A stretch of DNA of 64,000 nt, taken from contig CALSQD010000002.1 in NCBI GenBank assembly GCA_943788405.1, positions 1 through 64,000 of the forward strand, given 5' to 3'. Source of the stretch: an uncultured Flavobacteriales bacterium. GTDB lineage: Bacteria; Bacteroidota; Bacteroidia; Flavobacteriales; BACL11. A model generated the notes under the pieces. The model saw only the letters and a program-made list of their open reading frames with translations, was not told the origin of the DNA and ran no database searches. Each line of letters begins with the position of its first letter. Position 1 is the first letter of the stretch. Position numbers and translations under genes: made by a program. Below, one piece after another: positions 39,648 through 50,200 of this stretch.

Positions 39648-42161
39648 ATGAAGAAACTCATTTTACTGTCATTAGTACTTTGTTTAGCCTTGGTTTCAAG
39701 TGCTCAAATTAACTATGATAAATCAAAAATTAACCCTGCTTATTTAAAGTTCTTGCCATCTAATGCAAACCCTGAAGATTTACGCCCATCTGATATTCCA
39801 TCAGAGCAAGTGTTAAAACAAATGGGACTTTCTGAAGCTGAAATTGCAGAGGCAATGGATTTCAAATTCAGTAAAGGTAAGTATGCTAAAGGAGTTCAGG
39901 ATACAACTGGAAATAATTCTGCACTTTCAAAATTTTATGAAAGTTTTGGAGATAGCCTAGCAATTGATTCTACATCTTATCCAAAAGCTAGAATTTACGG
40001 ACAGGATATTTTTAGAAATAATGAATTATCGTTTTTCCAAAAGGCTTTGGATGCGAAAGCACCTGAAAATTATAAAGTAGGAAGTGGAGATGAAATATCA
40101 ATTTCTGTTTGGGGGTATTCTGAATTTTCTGAAAACTTAATGGTTGATGAAAGAGGGTATATTACACCTAGCTCTTACGGTAGAATTTATGTAAAAGGAC
40201 TTACCTTTAAAAAAATGCGTTCTCTTTTGAAAAGTAAATTTGGTTCTTTCTTGGATATGAAAAATTCTGAGATTGATGTTACACTTTCTTATTCAAGAGT
40301 AATTACTGTACATATTGTTGGAGAGGTATATAATCCTGGTTCGTATACAATACCAGCAATCAATACGGCTTTTAATGCATTGATTGCAGCAAATGGTCCT
40401 AATCAATTAGGTACAGTTCGTAACATTTACATTAAGCGTGATGGTAAAACTGTTGATTCATTAGATGTTTATCAATTCCTTTTTAACCCGACACGATCAC
40501 AAGATATTTACATGCAAGATGGAGATTATTTGTTTGTACCTCCTGCAAAACATATTGTTGAGGTGAGTGGAGCAATTAATCGCCCATATACTTATGAAGC
40601 AAAAACAGGTGAATCTGTTGCAAGTTTAATAAAGTATGCAGGTGGTTATACTACTAATGCTTTTTCTGATGTTGTAACTTTAAAGAGTATTGAATATAAC
40701 GCTATAAAAGTAAATGATGTACATAGTGATCATGCTAATTCAACTATTGTAAAGAATGGAGATGAGATTATTGTAAATACTATTTCTAATAAATTATCGA
40801 ATGTAGTAAGTGTAAAAGGGAGTCTTGGTGTATCTGGAGATTATGAATTTAAGAAAGGAGAAAAATTATTAGATTTATTGCAAAGAGCAAAGTGTATTGC
40901 AGAGAAAACATTTATGGATAAGGTATATGTTATTCGTTTAAATGATGATAGAACAAAAACACATATTTCAGTAAATCTAGGTGCAATTTTGGAAAATAAT
41001 AATCATGCTGATAATATATTGTTGCAAGAGTATGATATTGTAAATGTCCTCTCTGTTGATGATTTTGATGATGAATTTTCTGTTTCAGTTTTAGGAGCAG
41101 TTAGAAAAGGAGGTAGCTTTAATTTTGGTGACGGAATGACATTGCAAGATGTATTATTGCAAGCAGGAGGCTTAACAAGACAAGCTGAAGGAAGTAGAGT
41201 AGAGGTTAGTAGAATTATGGATTATAATATCTCATCTAATAAATTGAAGCCAAGAATGACTGTTGTGAAAACAATTAAAATTGGGGATGACTTAGTATTG
41301 AGTACAGAAGCTGAAGAGTTTTTACTGCAGCCTTTTGATCAAGTTTTTGTTAGAGAAAATCCTGATTTTGAGCCTGCTAGAAATGTTGTATTATCTGGGG
41401 AAGTAAAATACCCTGGGAGATACACTTTGTTAACTAAGGATGAGAAGATTTCATCAGTTATTAAAAGAGCAGGAGGATTAACAAAGTATGCATACTTAGA
41501 TGGAGTAACTATGTACAGGTTAAATAATCTTAAGACTGATCTTAAAACTAATAATACTATTGTTATTTCTAATCTTTTAAGGGATTCATTGTTGAGTAAT
41601 CCACAACTTTCTCTTTTGTACAAAGAAGAATTATTAGAATCAAAAGAACAAGCATTAAATCAACAATACTCTTTAAATTTATTGGAATATAATTTAGTAT
41701 ATTTAAATATAAATAAAGCTTTAAAAGCTAATGCTTCTAAGCATAACTTGGTTTTAATTGAGGGGGATAGTATTATTGTGCCTAAAACAATGGATGTTGT
41801 TCATATTACTGGTGATTTGATGAATCTTGAAGGTAAATCAATAAGTGCACCTTACTTTGGGAAAAGAGCTAATTATTATGTTAATAATTTTGCTGGTGGA
41901 TTTACTAAAGAAAATAAGAAAGGAAACACAGTTGTTGTTTATCCAAATGGAATTGCTAAAAAAACAATGAATTTTGGATTATTTGTTATTTCTCCTAAGG
42001 TTAAGAAAGGAGCAACTATAAAAGTAGTAAATAAAGTAGAAAAAGCAAAACATAAAAAAGTGCCTCTTGATTGGAATAAAGCAATTGAAAGAACTATGCT
42101 TAAGGTCTCAGCAATCCTTTCTTTATGGTTATTAATTGATAGGGTAGTGCCAGCTGAATAA
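39648..42161 (+). CDS. SLBB-domain polysaccharide export protein (Wza/OPX-like)
   Basis: 837 aa. The signal peptide ends VSSAQ. The N-terminal polysaccharide-export domain (YKVGSGDEISISVWGYSEFS, VDERGYITPSSYGRIYVKGL) is followed by several SLBB beta-grasp domains (ILVGEVYNPGSY-type here VHIVGEVYNPGSYTIPA, GAINRPYTYEAKTGES, SVLGAVRKGGSFNFGDG, VLSGEVKYPGRYTLL). A C-terminal membrane helix is also present. It forms or feeds the outer-membrane channel for exported polysaccharide. Its stop overlaps the ATG of the Wzz-like gene by one base, giving an OPX-PCP pair, although no glycosyltransferases are nearby. Confidence 0.92.
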   Translation: MKKLILLSLVLCLALVSSAQINYDKSKINPAYLKFLPSNANPEDLRPSDIPSEQVLKQMGLSEAEIAEAMDFKFSKGKYAKGVQDTTGNNSALSKFYESFGDSLAIDSTSYPKARIYGQDIFRNNELSFFQKALDAKAPENYKVGSGDEISISVWGYSEFSENLMVDERGYITPSSYGRIYVKGLTFKKMRSLLKSKFGSFLDMKNSEIDVTLSYSRVITVHIVGEVYNPGSYTIPAINTAFNALIAANGPNQLGTVRNIYIKRDGKTVDSLDVYQFLFNPTRSQDIYMQDGDYLFVPPAKHIVEVSGAINRPYTYEAKTGESVASLIKYAGGYTTNAFSDVVTLKSIEYNAIKVNDVHSDHANSTIVKNGDEIIVNTISNKLSNVVSVKGSLGVSGDYEFKKGEKLLDLLQRAKCIAEKTFMDKVYVIRLNDDRTKTHISVNLGAILENNNHADNILLQEYDIVNVLSVDDFDDEFSVSVLGAVRKGGSFNFGDGMTLQDVLLQAGGLTRQAEGSRVEVSRIMDYNISSNKLKPRMTVVKTIKIGDDLVLSTEAEEFLLQPFDQVFVRENPDFEPARNVVLSGEVKYPGRYTLLTKDEKISSVIKRAGGLTKYAYLDGVTMYRLNNLKTDLKTNNTIVISNLLRDSLLSNPQLSLLYKEELLESKEQALNQQYSLNLLEYNLVYLNINKALKANASKHNLVLIEGDSIIVPKTMDVVHITGDLMNLEGKSISAPYFGKRANYYVNNFAGGFTKENKKGNTVVVYPNGIAKKTMNFGLFVISPKVKKGATIKVVNKVEKAKHKKVPLDWNKAIERTMLKVSAILSLWLLIDRVVPAE

Positions 42162-43201
42162 TGGAGAATTATAATGATGAAATACAGTTAAAAGATATTC
42201 TGATTAAATTATCGGAGTATAAAGTCTATTTATTAAAGAAAAAAGTTACAATAATTTCTTTATCAGGGTTATTTTTTGTGTTTGGAGTTTTGGTTGCTAT
42301 TTCTGCTGATACGGAATACAATGCAGAGTTAACTTTTGTAGTTGAAAATGAAAAGAAAGGATCTTCCTTAGGTGCAATGTCAGGTATTGCAAGCCAGTTT
42401 GGTTTTGATTTAGGAGGAGGGTCTAGTTCAACTTTTAGCCAAAGTAATATTCTTGAGTTATTAAAGTCGAGAGGTGTAGTAGAGGCTGCTTTAATGCAAA
42501 GTGGAAAGGTAAGTGGAAAGAATAATTTGTTAATTGAACATTATCTTGAGATTAATGAGATTAAGAAAGATTGGATAGAAAGTAAATTTGAGGTTATAAA
42601 TTTTTATGATAATTTAACACATATTCATGATAGTGTAAGTGGTTTGATTTGGTTGCAGTTAATAGAGGAGGATTTGCTTGTTGAGCTTCAATCTGATGAT
42701 GCTAATATTATTAGATTATCTTACCTATCTTTAAATCAAGAGTTCGCTAAATATTTTGTAGAAGCTTTGATTGAACAAATGAGTAAGATGTATGTTGAGC
42801 ATCAAACTGCTCAAGCAAGCAATACATTAGATTTTCTTCAGAATAGGGCTGATTCAGTATTTGAAGAACTTGAATTTGCTGAACTTGAATTTGCTAAAGT
42901 AAAAGACATTAATCAAAGAATTGTAAAAGCATCTGGTCGTTTAAAAGAATTACAATTAATGAGAAAAGTTGAGGTGTTAAATGCAATGTACCTGGAGATT
43001 GTAAAAAACCTTGAGTTATCAAAAATTACATTATTAAATCAAACTCCAATCATTCAGATTATTGATAAACCAATATTACCCTTAAAGGAAGAAAAAAAAT
43101 CTAAAAGCTTATTGGGTATTTTAGGTGGGTTCCTTGGTGGGTTTTTATCTATTTCCTTCTTTATTTTTAGGAAATTATTTAAAGATGCTTTAGCTGAGTA
43201 G
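42161..43201 (+). CDS. Wzz-family polysaccharide chain-length/co-polymerase protein
   Basis: 346 aa inner-membrane protein. A cytosolic start (DEIQLKDILIKLSEYKVYLL) is followed by TM1 (VTIISLSGLFFVFGVLVAIS), a periplasmic region with a coiled coil (DFLQNRADSVFEELEFAELE), and TM2 near the C-terminus (LLGILGGFLGGFLSISFFIF) after a proline-rich approach (QTPIIQIIDKPILPLKEEKK). No C-terminal tyrosine-kinase domain. Works with the OPX protein encoded just upstream to control polysaccharide length and export. Confidence 0.9.
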   Translation: MENYNDEIQLKDILIKLSEYKVYLLKKKVTIISLSGLFFVFGVLVAISADTEYNAELTFVVENEKKGSSLGAMSGIASQFGFDLGGGSSSTFSQSNILELLKSRGVVEAALMQSGKVSGKNNLLIEHYLEINEIKKDWIESKFEVINFYDNLTHIHDSVSGLIWLQLIEEDLLVELQSDDANIIRLSYLSLNQEFAKYFVEALIEQMSKMYVEHQTAQASNTLDFLQNRADSVFEELEFAELEFAKVKDINQRIVKASGRLKELQLMRKVEVLNAMYLEIVKNLELSKITLLNQTPIIQIIDKPILPLKEEKKSKSLLGILGGFLGGFLSISFFIFRKLFKDALAE

Positions 43202-43202
43202 A

Positions 43203-44459
43203 CTAGAGGTATTTAGCTAATTTTTCTAAGCCAATTCCTCTTGAGCCTTTTAAAAGAATTGTTTTTTCTGAAATCACTTTTTGTTCTAATTCTTTTTCAA
43301 AAGCTCTTCTATTTTCAAAAGATTCTTGGTTTACTTTCTTAAATTCTTCTCCAATATAATAGCAATTTAAGTTAAGTTTTTTGCATAATGTAACAATTCC
43401 TTGATGTTCTTTTTCAGACTCCTTGCCAAGTTCAAGCATATCTCCTAAAATACAAAGTTTATTTGTATGTTTCTGTTCTGAAAAAGAAAGTAACATTGCC
43501 TTCATACTAGATGGATTGGCATTGTAAGCATCAAGAATAAGGATGTTATTTTTTGACTCTATAATCTGTGATCGATTATTTGTTGGAGTATAGCTTTCAA
43601 TACTATTTTTAATATTGCTAGTTGAGATGTCAAAATAATCACCAATACATATAGCGAGCATGATATTACTAAATTGAAAATTTCCAATTAATTGACTATT
43701 GATAGGATAGCTTTGGTATATGAGAGTTAAAAAAGGAGTATTACTTTTTATTTCCCCTTTTAGGTCTCCTGTTTCTCCATATGTTGTTTTAGATATTGAG
43801 TCAGAAAGTTTTAATAGTAAATCATCAGCTGAGTTTACAAAAAGGTGTCCATTTGTTTTAGCAATAAACTGATATAACTCATTTTTAGTGTTTATTACTG
43901 CCTGAAGGTTTCCAAATCCTTCCAAGTGTGCGGAGCCAATATTTGTGATTACTGCATGAGTTGGTTGTGCAATATTACATAAGAATTCAATTTCCTTTTG
44001 ATGGTTTGCACCCATTTCAATAATTGCAATTTCATGCTCCTTATTGATTTCTAAAATACTTAAAGGTACACCAATATGATTGTTGAGATTTCCTTTTGTA
44101 GCATAACAGTTTTTTTTAGAATTTAAAACGGTATTGATGAGTTCTTTAGAAGTTGTTTTACCATTAGTTCCTGTTATTCCTATTATAGGAATACTTAGTT
44201 GTTCCCTGTGGTATTTTGCAAGTTCTTGTAAGGTAGTTAAAACATCTTTAACTAGTATTGTGTTTTGATGAATGTTGAAGTCTTGTTCGTCAATAATAGC
44301 ATAGGAACATCCATCATTAATTGCTTTAAAAGCGTACTCATTACCATTGAAATTCTCTCCTTTTAAAGCAAAAAAGATAGATTTTTCTTTAATTTTTCTA
44401 CTATCTGTACAAATAGTAGAATGCTCTTTAAATATTGAGTATAAATTTTTAATGTTCAT
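43203..44459 (-). CDS. murF: UDP-N-acetylmuramoyl-tripeptide--D-Ala-D-Ala ligase
   Basis: 418 aa Mur ligase that adds D-Ala-D-Ala to the peptidoglycan precursor. It has SIFFALKGENFNGNEYAFKA at the N-terminus, the ATP loop GITGTNGKTTSKELINTVL, KGNLNNHIGVPLSILEI, EMGANHQKEIEFLCNIAQP, ITNIGSAHLEGFG, and the C-terminal LDAYNANPSSMKAML and LGDMLELGKESEKEHQ. It lies downstream of gldJ with a terminator between, an arrangement conserved in gliding Flavobacteriia. Confidence 0.95.
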   Translation of the reverse strand: MNIKNLYSIFKEHSTICTDSRKIKEKSIFFALKGENFNGNEYAFKAINDGCSYAIIDEQDFNIHQNTILVKDVLTTLQELAKYHREQLSIPIIGITGTNGKTTSKELINTVLNSKKNCYATKGNLNNHIGVPLSILEINKEHEIAIIEMGANHQKEIEFLCNIAQPTHAVITNIGSAHLEGFGNLQAVINTKNELYQFIAKTNGHLFVNSADDLLLKLSDSISKTTYGETGDLKGEIKSNTPFLTLIYQSYPINSQLIGNFQFSNIMLAICIGDYFDISTSNIKNSIESYTPTNNRSQIIESKNNILILDAYNANPSSMKAMLLSFSEQKHTNKLCILGDMLELGKESEKEHQGIVTLCKKLNLNCYYIGEEFKKVNQESFENRRAFEKELEQKVISEKTILLKGSRGIGLEKLAKYL

Positions 44460-44471
44460 GTTATTAAAAAA

Positions 44472-44498
44472 TAAAACCCCATTATTAATGGGGTTTTA
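44472..44498 (-). terminator. terminator between gldJ and murF
   Basis: TAAAACCCCATTATTAATGGGGTTTTA is a near-perfect hairpin 20 bases after the gldJ stop on the minus strand, with T-rich sequence following in that direction. It should end most gldJ transcripts before murF. Confidence 0.75.
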
Positions 44499-44517
44499 TA
44501 ATATATGTAGTTAACTA

Positions 44518-46116
44518 TTAGTTTCTTTTTTTGCTGTAATCAGAACCTCTTCTTGCATTTTCTTTTTGATTACTAACAGGAGCTCCAACTCTATCCATTG
44601 CACATCTGAATCCAATTGCGTCTGTTGACTGATCTTGGTCTAAGAATCTTCTTGTACCAGGATTTAACCAATAAGCTCTGTCCTTCCAAGAACCTCCTTT
44701 GAAAACTCTAGTTCTATCTGTTATTAAAGAAGATTCTCCATAAGCATACATTTCGCTAGAATTTCCTGTCTTAGCTTTGTCTTTATATTGGTCAGCTTTT
44801 TGATTCCATTTATCAATTTTTACTCTAGCAGTATCTGAGGTTGTAGTTTCATTTAAGAAATTATTCCAGTCAATTCCCATTTGAGATTCAATATCTCCAT
44901 CAAGGTAATTAATGTTGTCAGACTTTTTGTAGTTTCTTCTGTATACATTTCCTTGAGCATCTACAGGAACCATAGTTATTCTACCTAAACTATCTTTTTC
45001 AGCAATAAATCCATCTTCATCTGTTTTTTGGGTAGTATAAACATTTCCTCTAAAGTTCCTGTGGTCAGCAATAGTTGTTTGCTCTATCTCAGGACGGTAA
45101 ACATCCATTACCCATTCTGATACATTTCCTGCCATGTTATATAAACCGTAATCATTTGGCCAGTAAGAACGCACTGGAGCGGTAATATCTGCATTGTCAT
45201 TTAAGTTACCAGCAACTCCCATGTTATCTCCTCTTCCTCTTTTGAAGTTAGCCATTATTTCTCCTTGATTATTAGGATCTCCATTTCTTAGAGAAGAACC
45301 ATTCCAAGGATATAACTTTCTTTCATTTGTATTCTCTTCTTGAGTATTCCCAACATATCCTAATGCTGCAAATTCCCATTCAGCCTCAGTTGCAAGGCGA
45401 TATTTAGGTAGCAATAATCCGTCCTCCATTCTTACTTGTCTAGTTTTTTCACCAGTAGATGGGTCTAGATTTCTAGGGTTTCTTCCAACAATACCTTCAT
45501 ATTGTCCGGATAAATATGCTTCAGTGTTAAAAGTATTATCATCAACTTGTTCAGGATCTTCTTTTAAAATTCCTTCATTAATAAGAATTCTTTCATTAAC
45601 TCTGTCAGTTCTCCATATACAGTAGTCATTAGCTTGTGCCCAACTAACTCCAACAACAGGATAGTTTTGGTAAGCAGGATGCCTTAAATATTGAGTTACA
45701 AAAGGCTCGTTATAGCCTAGCTTATCTCTCCAAACTAAGGTGTCAGGTAAAGCCTTTTTGTATACTTCTGGGTACGACTGAGCATAAACTCTTTTAATCC
45801 AGTGTAAGTATTCTAAGTAATCTATATTTCTTACTTCCGTTTCATCAAGGTAAAAAGAAGAAACAGTTACTCTTCTTGGAATATTATTCCATTCATACAT
45901 AACATCCTGTTCTACTCTTCCCATAGTAAAAGATCCTCCTTCTACAAAGACAAGTCCTGGTCCAGTAATTTGTTCTTGGAACTTATGATTTGCTTCAAAG
46001 CCTCCGTTTTTAGAATTATTGTATTCCCAACCTGTAGTTGAAGATTTTTCTCTTGCACATGAAGCAAGTATTAACATACTGCTTATAGCGATTATTAATT
46101 TATTTGATTTCATCAT
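44518..46116 (-). CDS. gldJ: gliding motility lipoprotein GldJ
   Basis: 532 aa lipoprotein (lipobox LASC, Cys20) with a formylglycine-generating-enzyme/sulfatase-modifying fold: GPGLVFVEGGSFTMGRVEQD, NIPRRVTVSSFYLDETEVRN, YPVVGVSWAQANDYCIWRTD, RLATEAEWEFAALGY, GLYNMAGNVSEWVMDVYRPE, and RVFKGGSWKDRAYWLNPGTR ending DAIGFRC. Gld lipoproteins of this fold (GldJ, GldK) are part of the gliding/T9SS ring and track. I choose GldJ rather than GldK because of its neighbours murF, porU and porV, the order known for gldJ in Flavobacteriia. Catalytic activity is not expected. Confidence 0.88.
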   Translation of the reverse strand: MMKSNKLIIAISSMLILASCAREKSSTTGWEYNNSKNGGFEANHKFQEQITGPGLVFVEGGSFTMGRVEQDVMYEWNNIPRRVTVSSFYLDETEVRNIDYLEYLHWIKRVYAQSYPEVYKKALPDTLVWRDKLGYNEPFVTQYLRHPAYQNYPVVGVSWAQANDYCIWRTDRVNERILINEGILKEDPEQVDDNTFNTEAYLSGQYEGIVGRNPRNLDPSTGEKTRQVRMEDGLLLPKYRLATEAEWEFAALGYVGNTQEENTNERKLYPWNGSSLRNGDPNNQGEIMANFKRGRGDNMGVAGNLNDNADITAPVRSYWPNDYGLYNMAGNVSEWVMDVYRPEIEQTTIADHRNFRGNVYTTQKTDEDGFIAEKDSLGRITMVPVDAQGNVYRRNYKKSDNINYLDGDIESQMGIDWNNFLNETTTSDTARVKIDKWNQKADQYKDKAKTGNSSEMYAYGESSLITDRTRVFKGGSWKDRAYWLNPGTRRFLDQDQSTDAIGFRCAMDRVGAPVSNQKENARRGSDYSKKRN

Positions 46117-46153
46117 TTGTTTTTATAAATATGATTGTTTAACTAACTATTAA

Positions 46154-47143
46154 CTAAAATTGAGGACAACTTATTGTATTGAATGATTTGCTTCTTGATC
46201 GACATGGCATGAATAAAGTAAACGATAATTCATGAGCTCCAAGCGTATTGCTATTTTTTAAATTACTTAAGGTTATGTCGTAACTATATCCAAATTTAAA
46301 AGAATCTTGAATTAACCCAATCATTAGTATAAATGAGTCGATATTTTTTAAACTATGCCTAGCCCAAAGTCCTCCTACCATTGGACCTCTGTTTACATAT
46401 ACTCCATAATTAAACTGTTGAAAATCTTGTTGCTTTTGGTACAAGAAATTAGGAGAAATAGTTGTTACAGTATTACTATATCTGCTCAATGGGATATTCC
46501 CTCCAATATGTGCAGTAAGTTTAGTTGGTAGCTCACTTTCACTAATAAACCCTTGGTTAGGAGTTGTAAGGTGATGTGCTGCAAAACCAAAAAATAAGTT
46601 TTCAGAGTATCCTATAAATCCTGCTGAAAAATCAGGAAAACTTTTTGTAGTAGCATTATTAGCTATATCTTCTTGTGTGTTATAAACAAATCCTCTTTGA
46701 GGGTCAATCATGTCACCAAAAGTCAAGTCATTCCAGTCTAGATTAATCATCCTGTAGGAAGCTTCAAAACCTGCTTTTACTGAGAATTTTCTATTTACTT
46801 CTAAATGATAAGAATAAAGTAATGAAGCATGAGTAGTGTTTAGGTGTCCTGCTCCACTTCTATCTTGAGCTACCATTACTCCAAGTCCACCACCAATTGC
46901 ATTAATATGCTGATCCCATGAGGCAGAAGTAGTAACATAAGTTCTTCCTATTCCAGGCCATTGGTCTCTGTAGTTTAAGTTTGCTCTTGGGCATCCTTTA
47001 GGGGTTGCTCCGGCAAAAGCAGGATTTAAATATAATGGATTAGCATAAAACTGGCTAAAAGCAGGGTCTTGTGCATTAGCATCATTACTGATGAAGATAC
47101 ATGCAGCTACTGCAATAAAAATCTTGGAAAATTTATTCAACAT
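46154..47143 (-). CDS. PorP/SprF family type IX secretion membrane protein
   Basis: The start at 47143 gives a signal peptide MLNKFSKIFIAVAACIF ending ANAQ; an upstream ATG at 47185 adds 14 unlikely residues. The mature protein opens with DPAFSQFYANPLYLNPAFAG, the hallmark of the PorP/SprF family, followed by about 12 predicted outer-membrane beta strands (GGGLGVMVAQDRSGAGHLNT, HLTTPNQGF, PMVGGLWARHS, FKFGYSYDITLS). Members anchor or help export particular type B sorting-domain proteins such as SprB. Divergent from porU. Confidence 0.92.
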   Translation of the reverse strand: MLNKFSKIFIAVAACIFISNDANAQDPAFSQFYANPLYLNPAFAGATPKGCPRANLNYRDQWPGIGRTYVTTSASWDQHINAIGGGLGVMVAQDRSGAGHLNTTHASLLYSYHLEVNRKFSVKAGFEASYRMINLDWNDLTFGDMIDPQRGFVYNTQEDIANNATTKSFPDFSAGFIGYSENLFFGFAAHHLTTPNQGFISESELPTKLTAHIGGNIPLSRYSNTVTTISPNFLYQKQQDFQQFNYGVYVNRGPMVGGLWARHSLKNIDSFILMIGLIQDSFKFGYSYDITLSNLKNSNTLGAHELSFTLFMPCRSRSKSFNTISCPQF

Positions 47144-47253
47144 AAATGGGTTTTTTCTTAATTTCAATTTCACAAAAATAAACAAATTATTTATTATCTA
47201 CTTTTACTAGGAAAGAAATTGCATAATAATTATATTTTATCTGCGTTTTAGCC

Positions 47254-47280
47254 TTGTTTTTAAAATGATACTTAACTTTG
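47254..47280 (+). promoter_or_regulatory. porU promoter
   Basis: TTG (47254-47256), 16 bases, then TAACTTTG (47273-47280, a perfect -7 box). It lies downstream of an ATG at 47265, which argues that translation starts at 47286 and not there. Confidence 0.6.
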
Positions 47281-47285
47281 CAGAA

Positions 47286-50200
47286 ATGAAAAAGATATTT
47301 CTTTCAACCTTGATTTTTACACTTTTTGTGGTAAATGTATTTGGGCAATATAGCTCAGTATTATCGCAAGGAAATTGGTATAAAATAGCTACTAATAAAT
47401 CAGGAGTTTATCAGCTTACTTACTCTAGTTTAGAAGGGTTAGGGGTGGATGTAAATAGTTTGCAAATTTCAGCTATAAAATTATATGGAAATGGAGGAGG
47501 AATGTTGCCAAGATTGAACTCCGATTTTAGACATGATGATTTAGTGGAAAATGCCATTAAAATATATGATGCTAACAATAATGGTGTTTTTGAAAGTAGT
47601 GATTATATTTTGTTTTATGGTGAATCTCCTCATAGTTGGAGATATAATAAGCAATTAGGCCTATTTCAGCATGAAACACATTTGTTTTCAGATGAGATAA
47701 ATTATTTTTTAACGATTGATAATCAGTCAGAAGGAAGGAGAATAGCCTCAAAAATTGCACTGCAAAATGCTGCAAAAATAATAACTTCCTTTAGTGATTT
47801 TTCTTTTCATGAGAGCGAACTTGAAAATTTAATACATTCAGGAAAAGAGTGGTTTGGTGAGCGATTTGACATTCAAAATAATCAATCTTTTGATTTTAAT
47901 TTTCCTAATTTAGATCAGTCAAGTGCTGTTAGTATAAAAACAGCTGTTGTTGCTCGATCATTTAGTCCTTCTTCCTTTACAATTAAAGAAAATTCGAATA
48001 TGTTGCATACAATTTCTGTTAATGCAGTTCCTGCAGCTTATGGTCAGGAGTATGCAAAAACAGCATCAAAAACAACTGATTTTATTAGTTCTTCTTCAGA
48101 TATTACTATTAATGTTGAGTATAATTCATCTGATGATGGAGCGCAAGCTTGGCTGAACTATATTGAGGTAAATGCTAGAAGAAGTCTGAAAATGTCAGGA
48201 AATTCTTTGTTATTCAGAGATGAGTCATCATTAGGGAATGAGGTGGGTACTTTTGAACTTTTAAATGCTACTTCAGGAATAAGTGTTTGGGATATTACTG
48301 ATCCTACATCAATAGTTCAAATGCCAACTGAAATTAATGGAAGTGTCCTTTCTTTTAATGATTCATTAAATGAATTGCATGAATATATTGCTTTTAATAG
48401 TAGTGCTTATTTAACGCCTATTTTAAAGGGGAAGGTAGCTAATCAAAATTTACATAATACTTCTTTGGATGTAGAATATGTGATTGTTTCTCATCCTAAA
48501 TTTTTAAGTGCAGCAGAACGCTTAGCTAATTTTCATCAGGAAAAAGATGATTTAACTTCTATTATAGTAACACCAGAGCAGATTTATAATGAGTTTTCTT
48601 CAGGAGTACAAGATGTAAGTGCTATTCGTGATTTTTTAAGGTATTTATATAAAAGACCAAATTCAAAATTGAAGTATGTATTGCTTGTAGGGGACGGTTC
48701 TTATGATCCAAAGAATAGGGTTGAAGATAATACAAACTTTATTATTACTTATCAATCTGTAAATTCAACCCATAAAACATTATCGTATATTACTGATGAT
48801 TATTTTGGATTATTAGATGATAATGAAGGTCTATTTGTAAATGATTTGGTTGATATAGGAGTGGGAAGGTTTCCTGTGTCAACTCTATCTCAAGCAAATA
48901 TTTTAGTTGACAAAGTAGAGCGTTATTATGCAGAAGAATCATTTGGAAGTTGGCGCAATGATATTGCTTTTATTGCTGATGATGGGGATGGAAGTGATGG
49001 TAATACACATATGTGGCAAGCAGATAGTTTGGCAAATATTGTTGATGATACTTATACGGATATCAATATAGAAAAAATTTATTTAGATAATTACTTACAA
49101 GAATCTACTACTGGTGGAAATAGAAGTCCTGATGCTCAAGCAGCAATAAATAATAGAATAAATAAGGGAGCATTGCTTATAAATTATACAGGACATGGGG
49201 GGCAGTTAGGATGGACTAATGAAAGAATACTTGAGGTAAAGCAGATTAATGAATGGAGTAATAGTAATAAACTTCCTTTGTTTATGACAGCAACCTGTAA
49301 TTTTTCGCATTTTGATAATCCTGCAGAAACTTCAGCAGGGGAATATACATTATTAAATCCCCAAGGTGGTGCAATTGCTCTGTTAAGCACTACTCGTTTG
49401 GTGTATTCAGCTCCTAATTATAATTTGAATACTAAGTTTGTTAAAACACTTTTTGAAAAAGTAGGTGGTGAATTCCTAAGACTAGGAGATGTGTTTAAAC
49501 AAACAAAAGTGTTGAGTGGAACTTCCACTAATAATAGAAATTTTACACTTTTAGGTGATCCTGCACTTTGCTTGGCATATCCTGAGTATAAAGTGCAAAC
49601 AACTAATATAGTCGATACTTTAAAAGCTTTGGGGGAAGTGACTATTGAAGGAAGAATAATAGATGATTATGGATTAATTGAGCCGTTAGAAAGCGCAAGA
49701 AATAGCCGTACAGGAATTTTAGATTCTTTTAATGGAACGGTTTTTGTCACAGTTTACGATAAGGAAATCATTCGCACTACATTGGGGCAGGAGTCTTGTA
49801 CGCCTATGCCTTATCGTGATCAAAATAACATACTATATAAAGGGGCAGCTTCAGTCAAAAATGGAGAGTTTTCTTTTTCATTTATTGTTCCTAAGGATAT
49901 TGCTTATAATTATGGAGCTGGAAAAATCTCATACTATGCTGTTTCGGATGATGAGCAGCCTACAGATGCTGGTGGGAGTGATGAAGGTTTTGTAATTGGA
50001 GGTACAGCTGATGATATTATATATGATTATGATGGTGCAGAACTTGAACTATATATGAATACAAGAAATTTTTCAGATGGAGGGATAACAGATGCAAATC
50101 CTGTGCTCTTGGCTGATATCTTTGACTTTAGTGGTATCAATACAGTGGGTAATGGTATCGGGCATGATATTACTGCCGTATTAGATGGGAATACGGCTAA

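Noticed and set aside
39648-43201. A complete capsule biosynthesis locus
   Set aside because: Only the export (OPX) and chain-length (PCP) genes are present; no glycosyltransferase, flippase or polymerase flanks them.
44518-46116. Assignment as a sulfatase-modifying enzyme or as GldK
   Set aside because: The fold is shared, but lipoprotein signal and neighbours murF, porU and porV match gldJ; a catalytic role is not expected.
47265-47285. ATG at 47265 as start of PorU
   Set aside because: A perfect -7 box lies after it (47273-47280), and the later ATG at 47286 begins the signal peptide.
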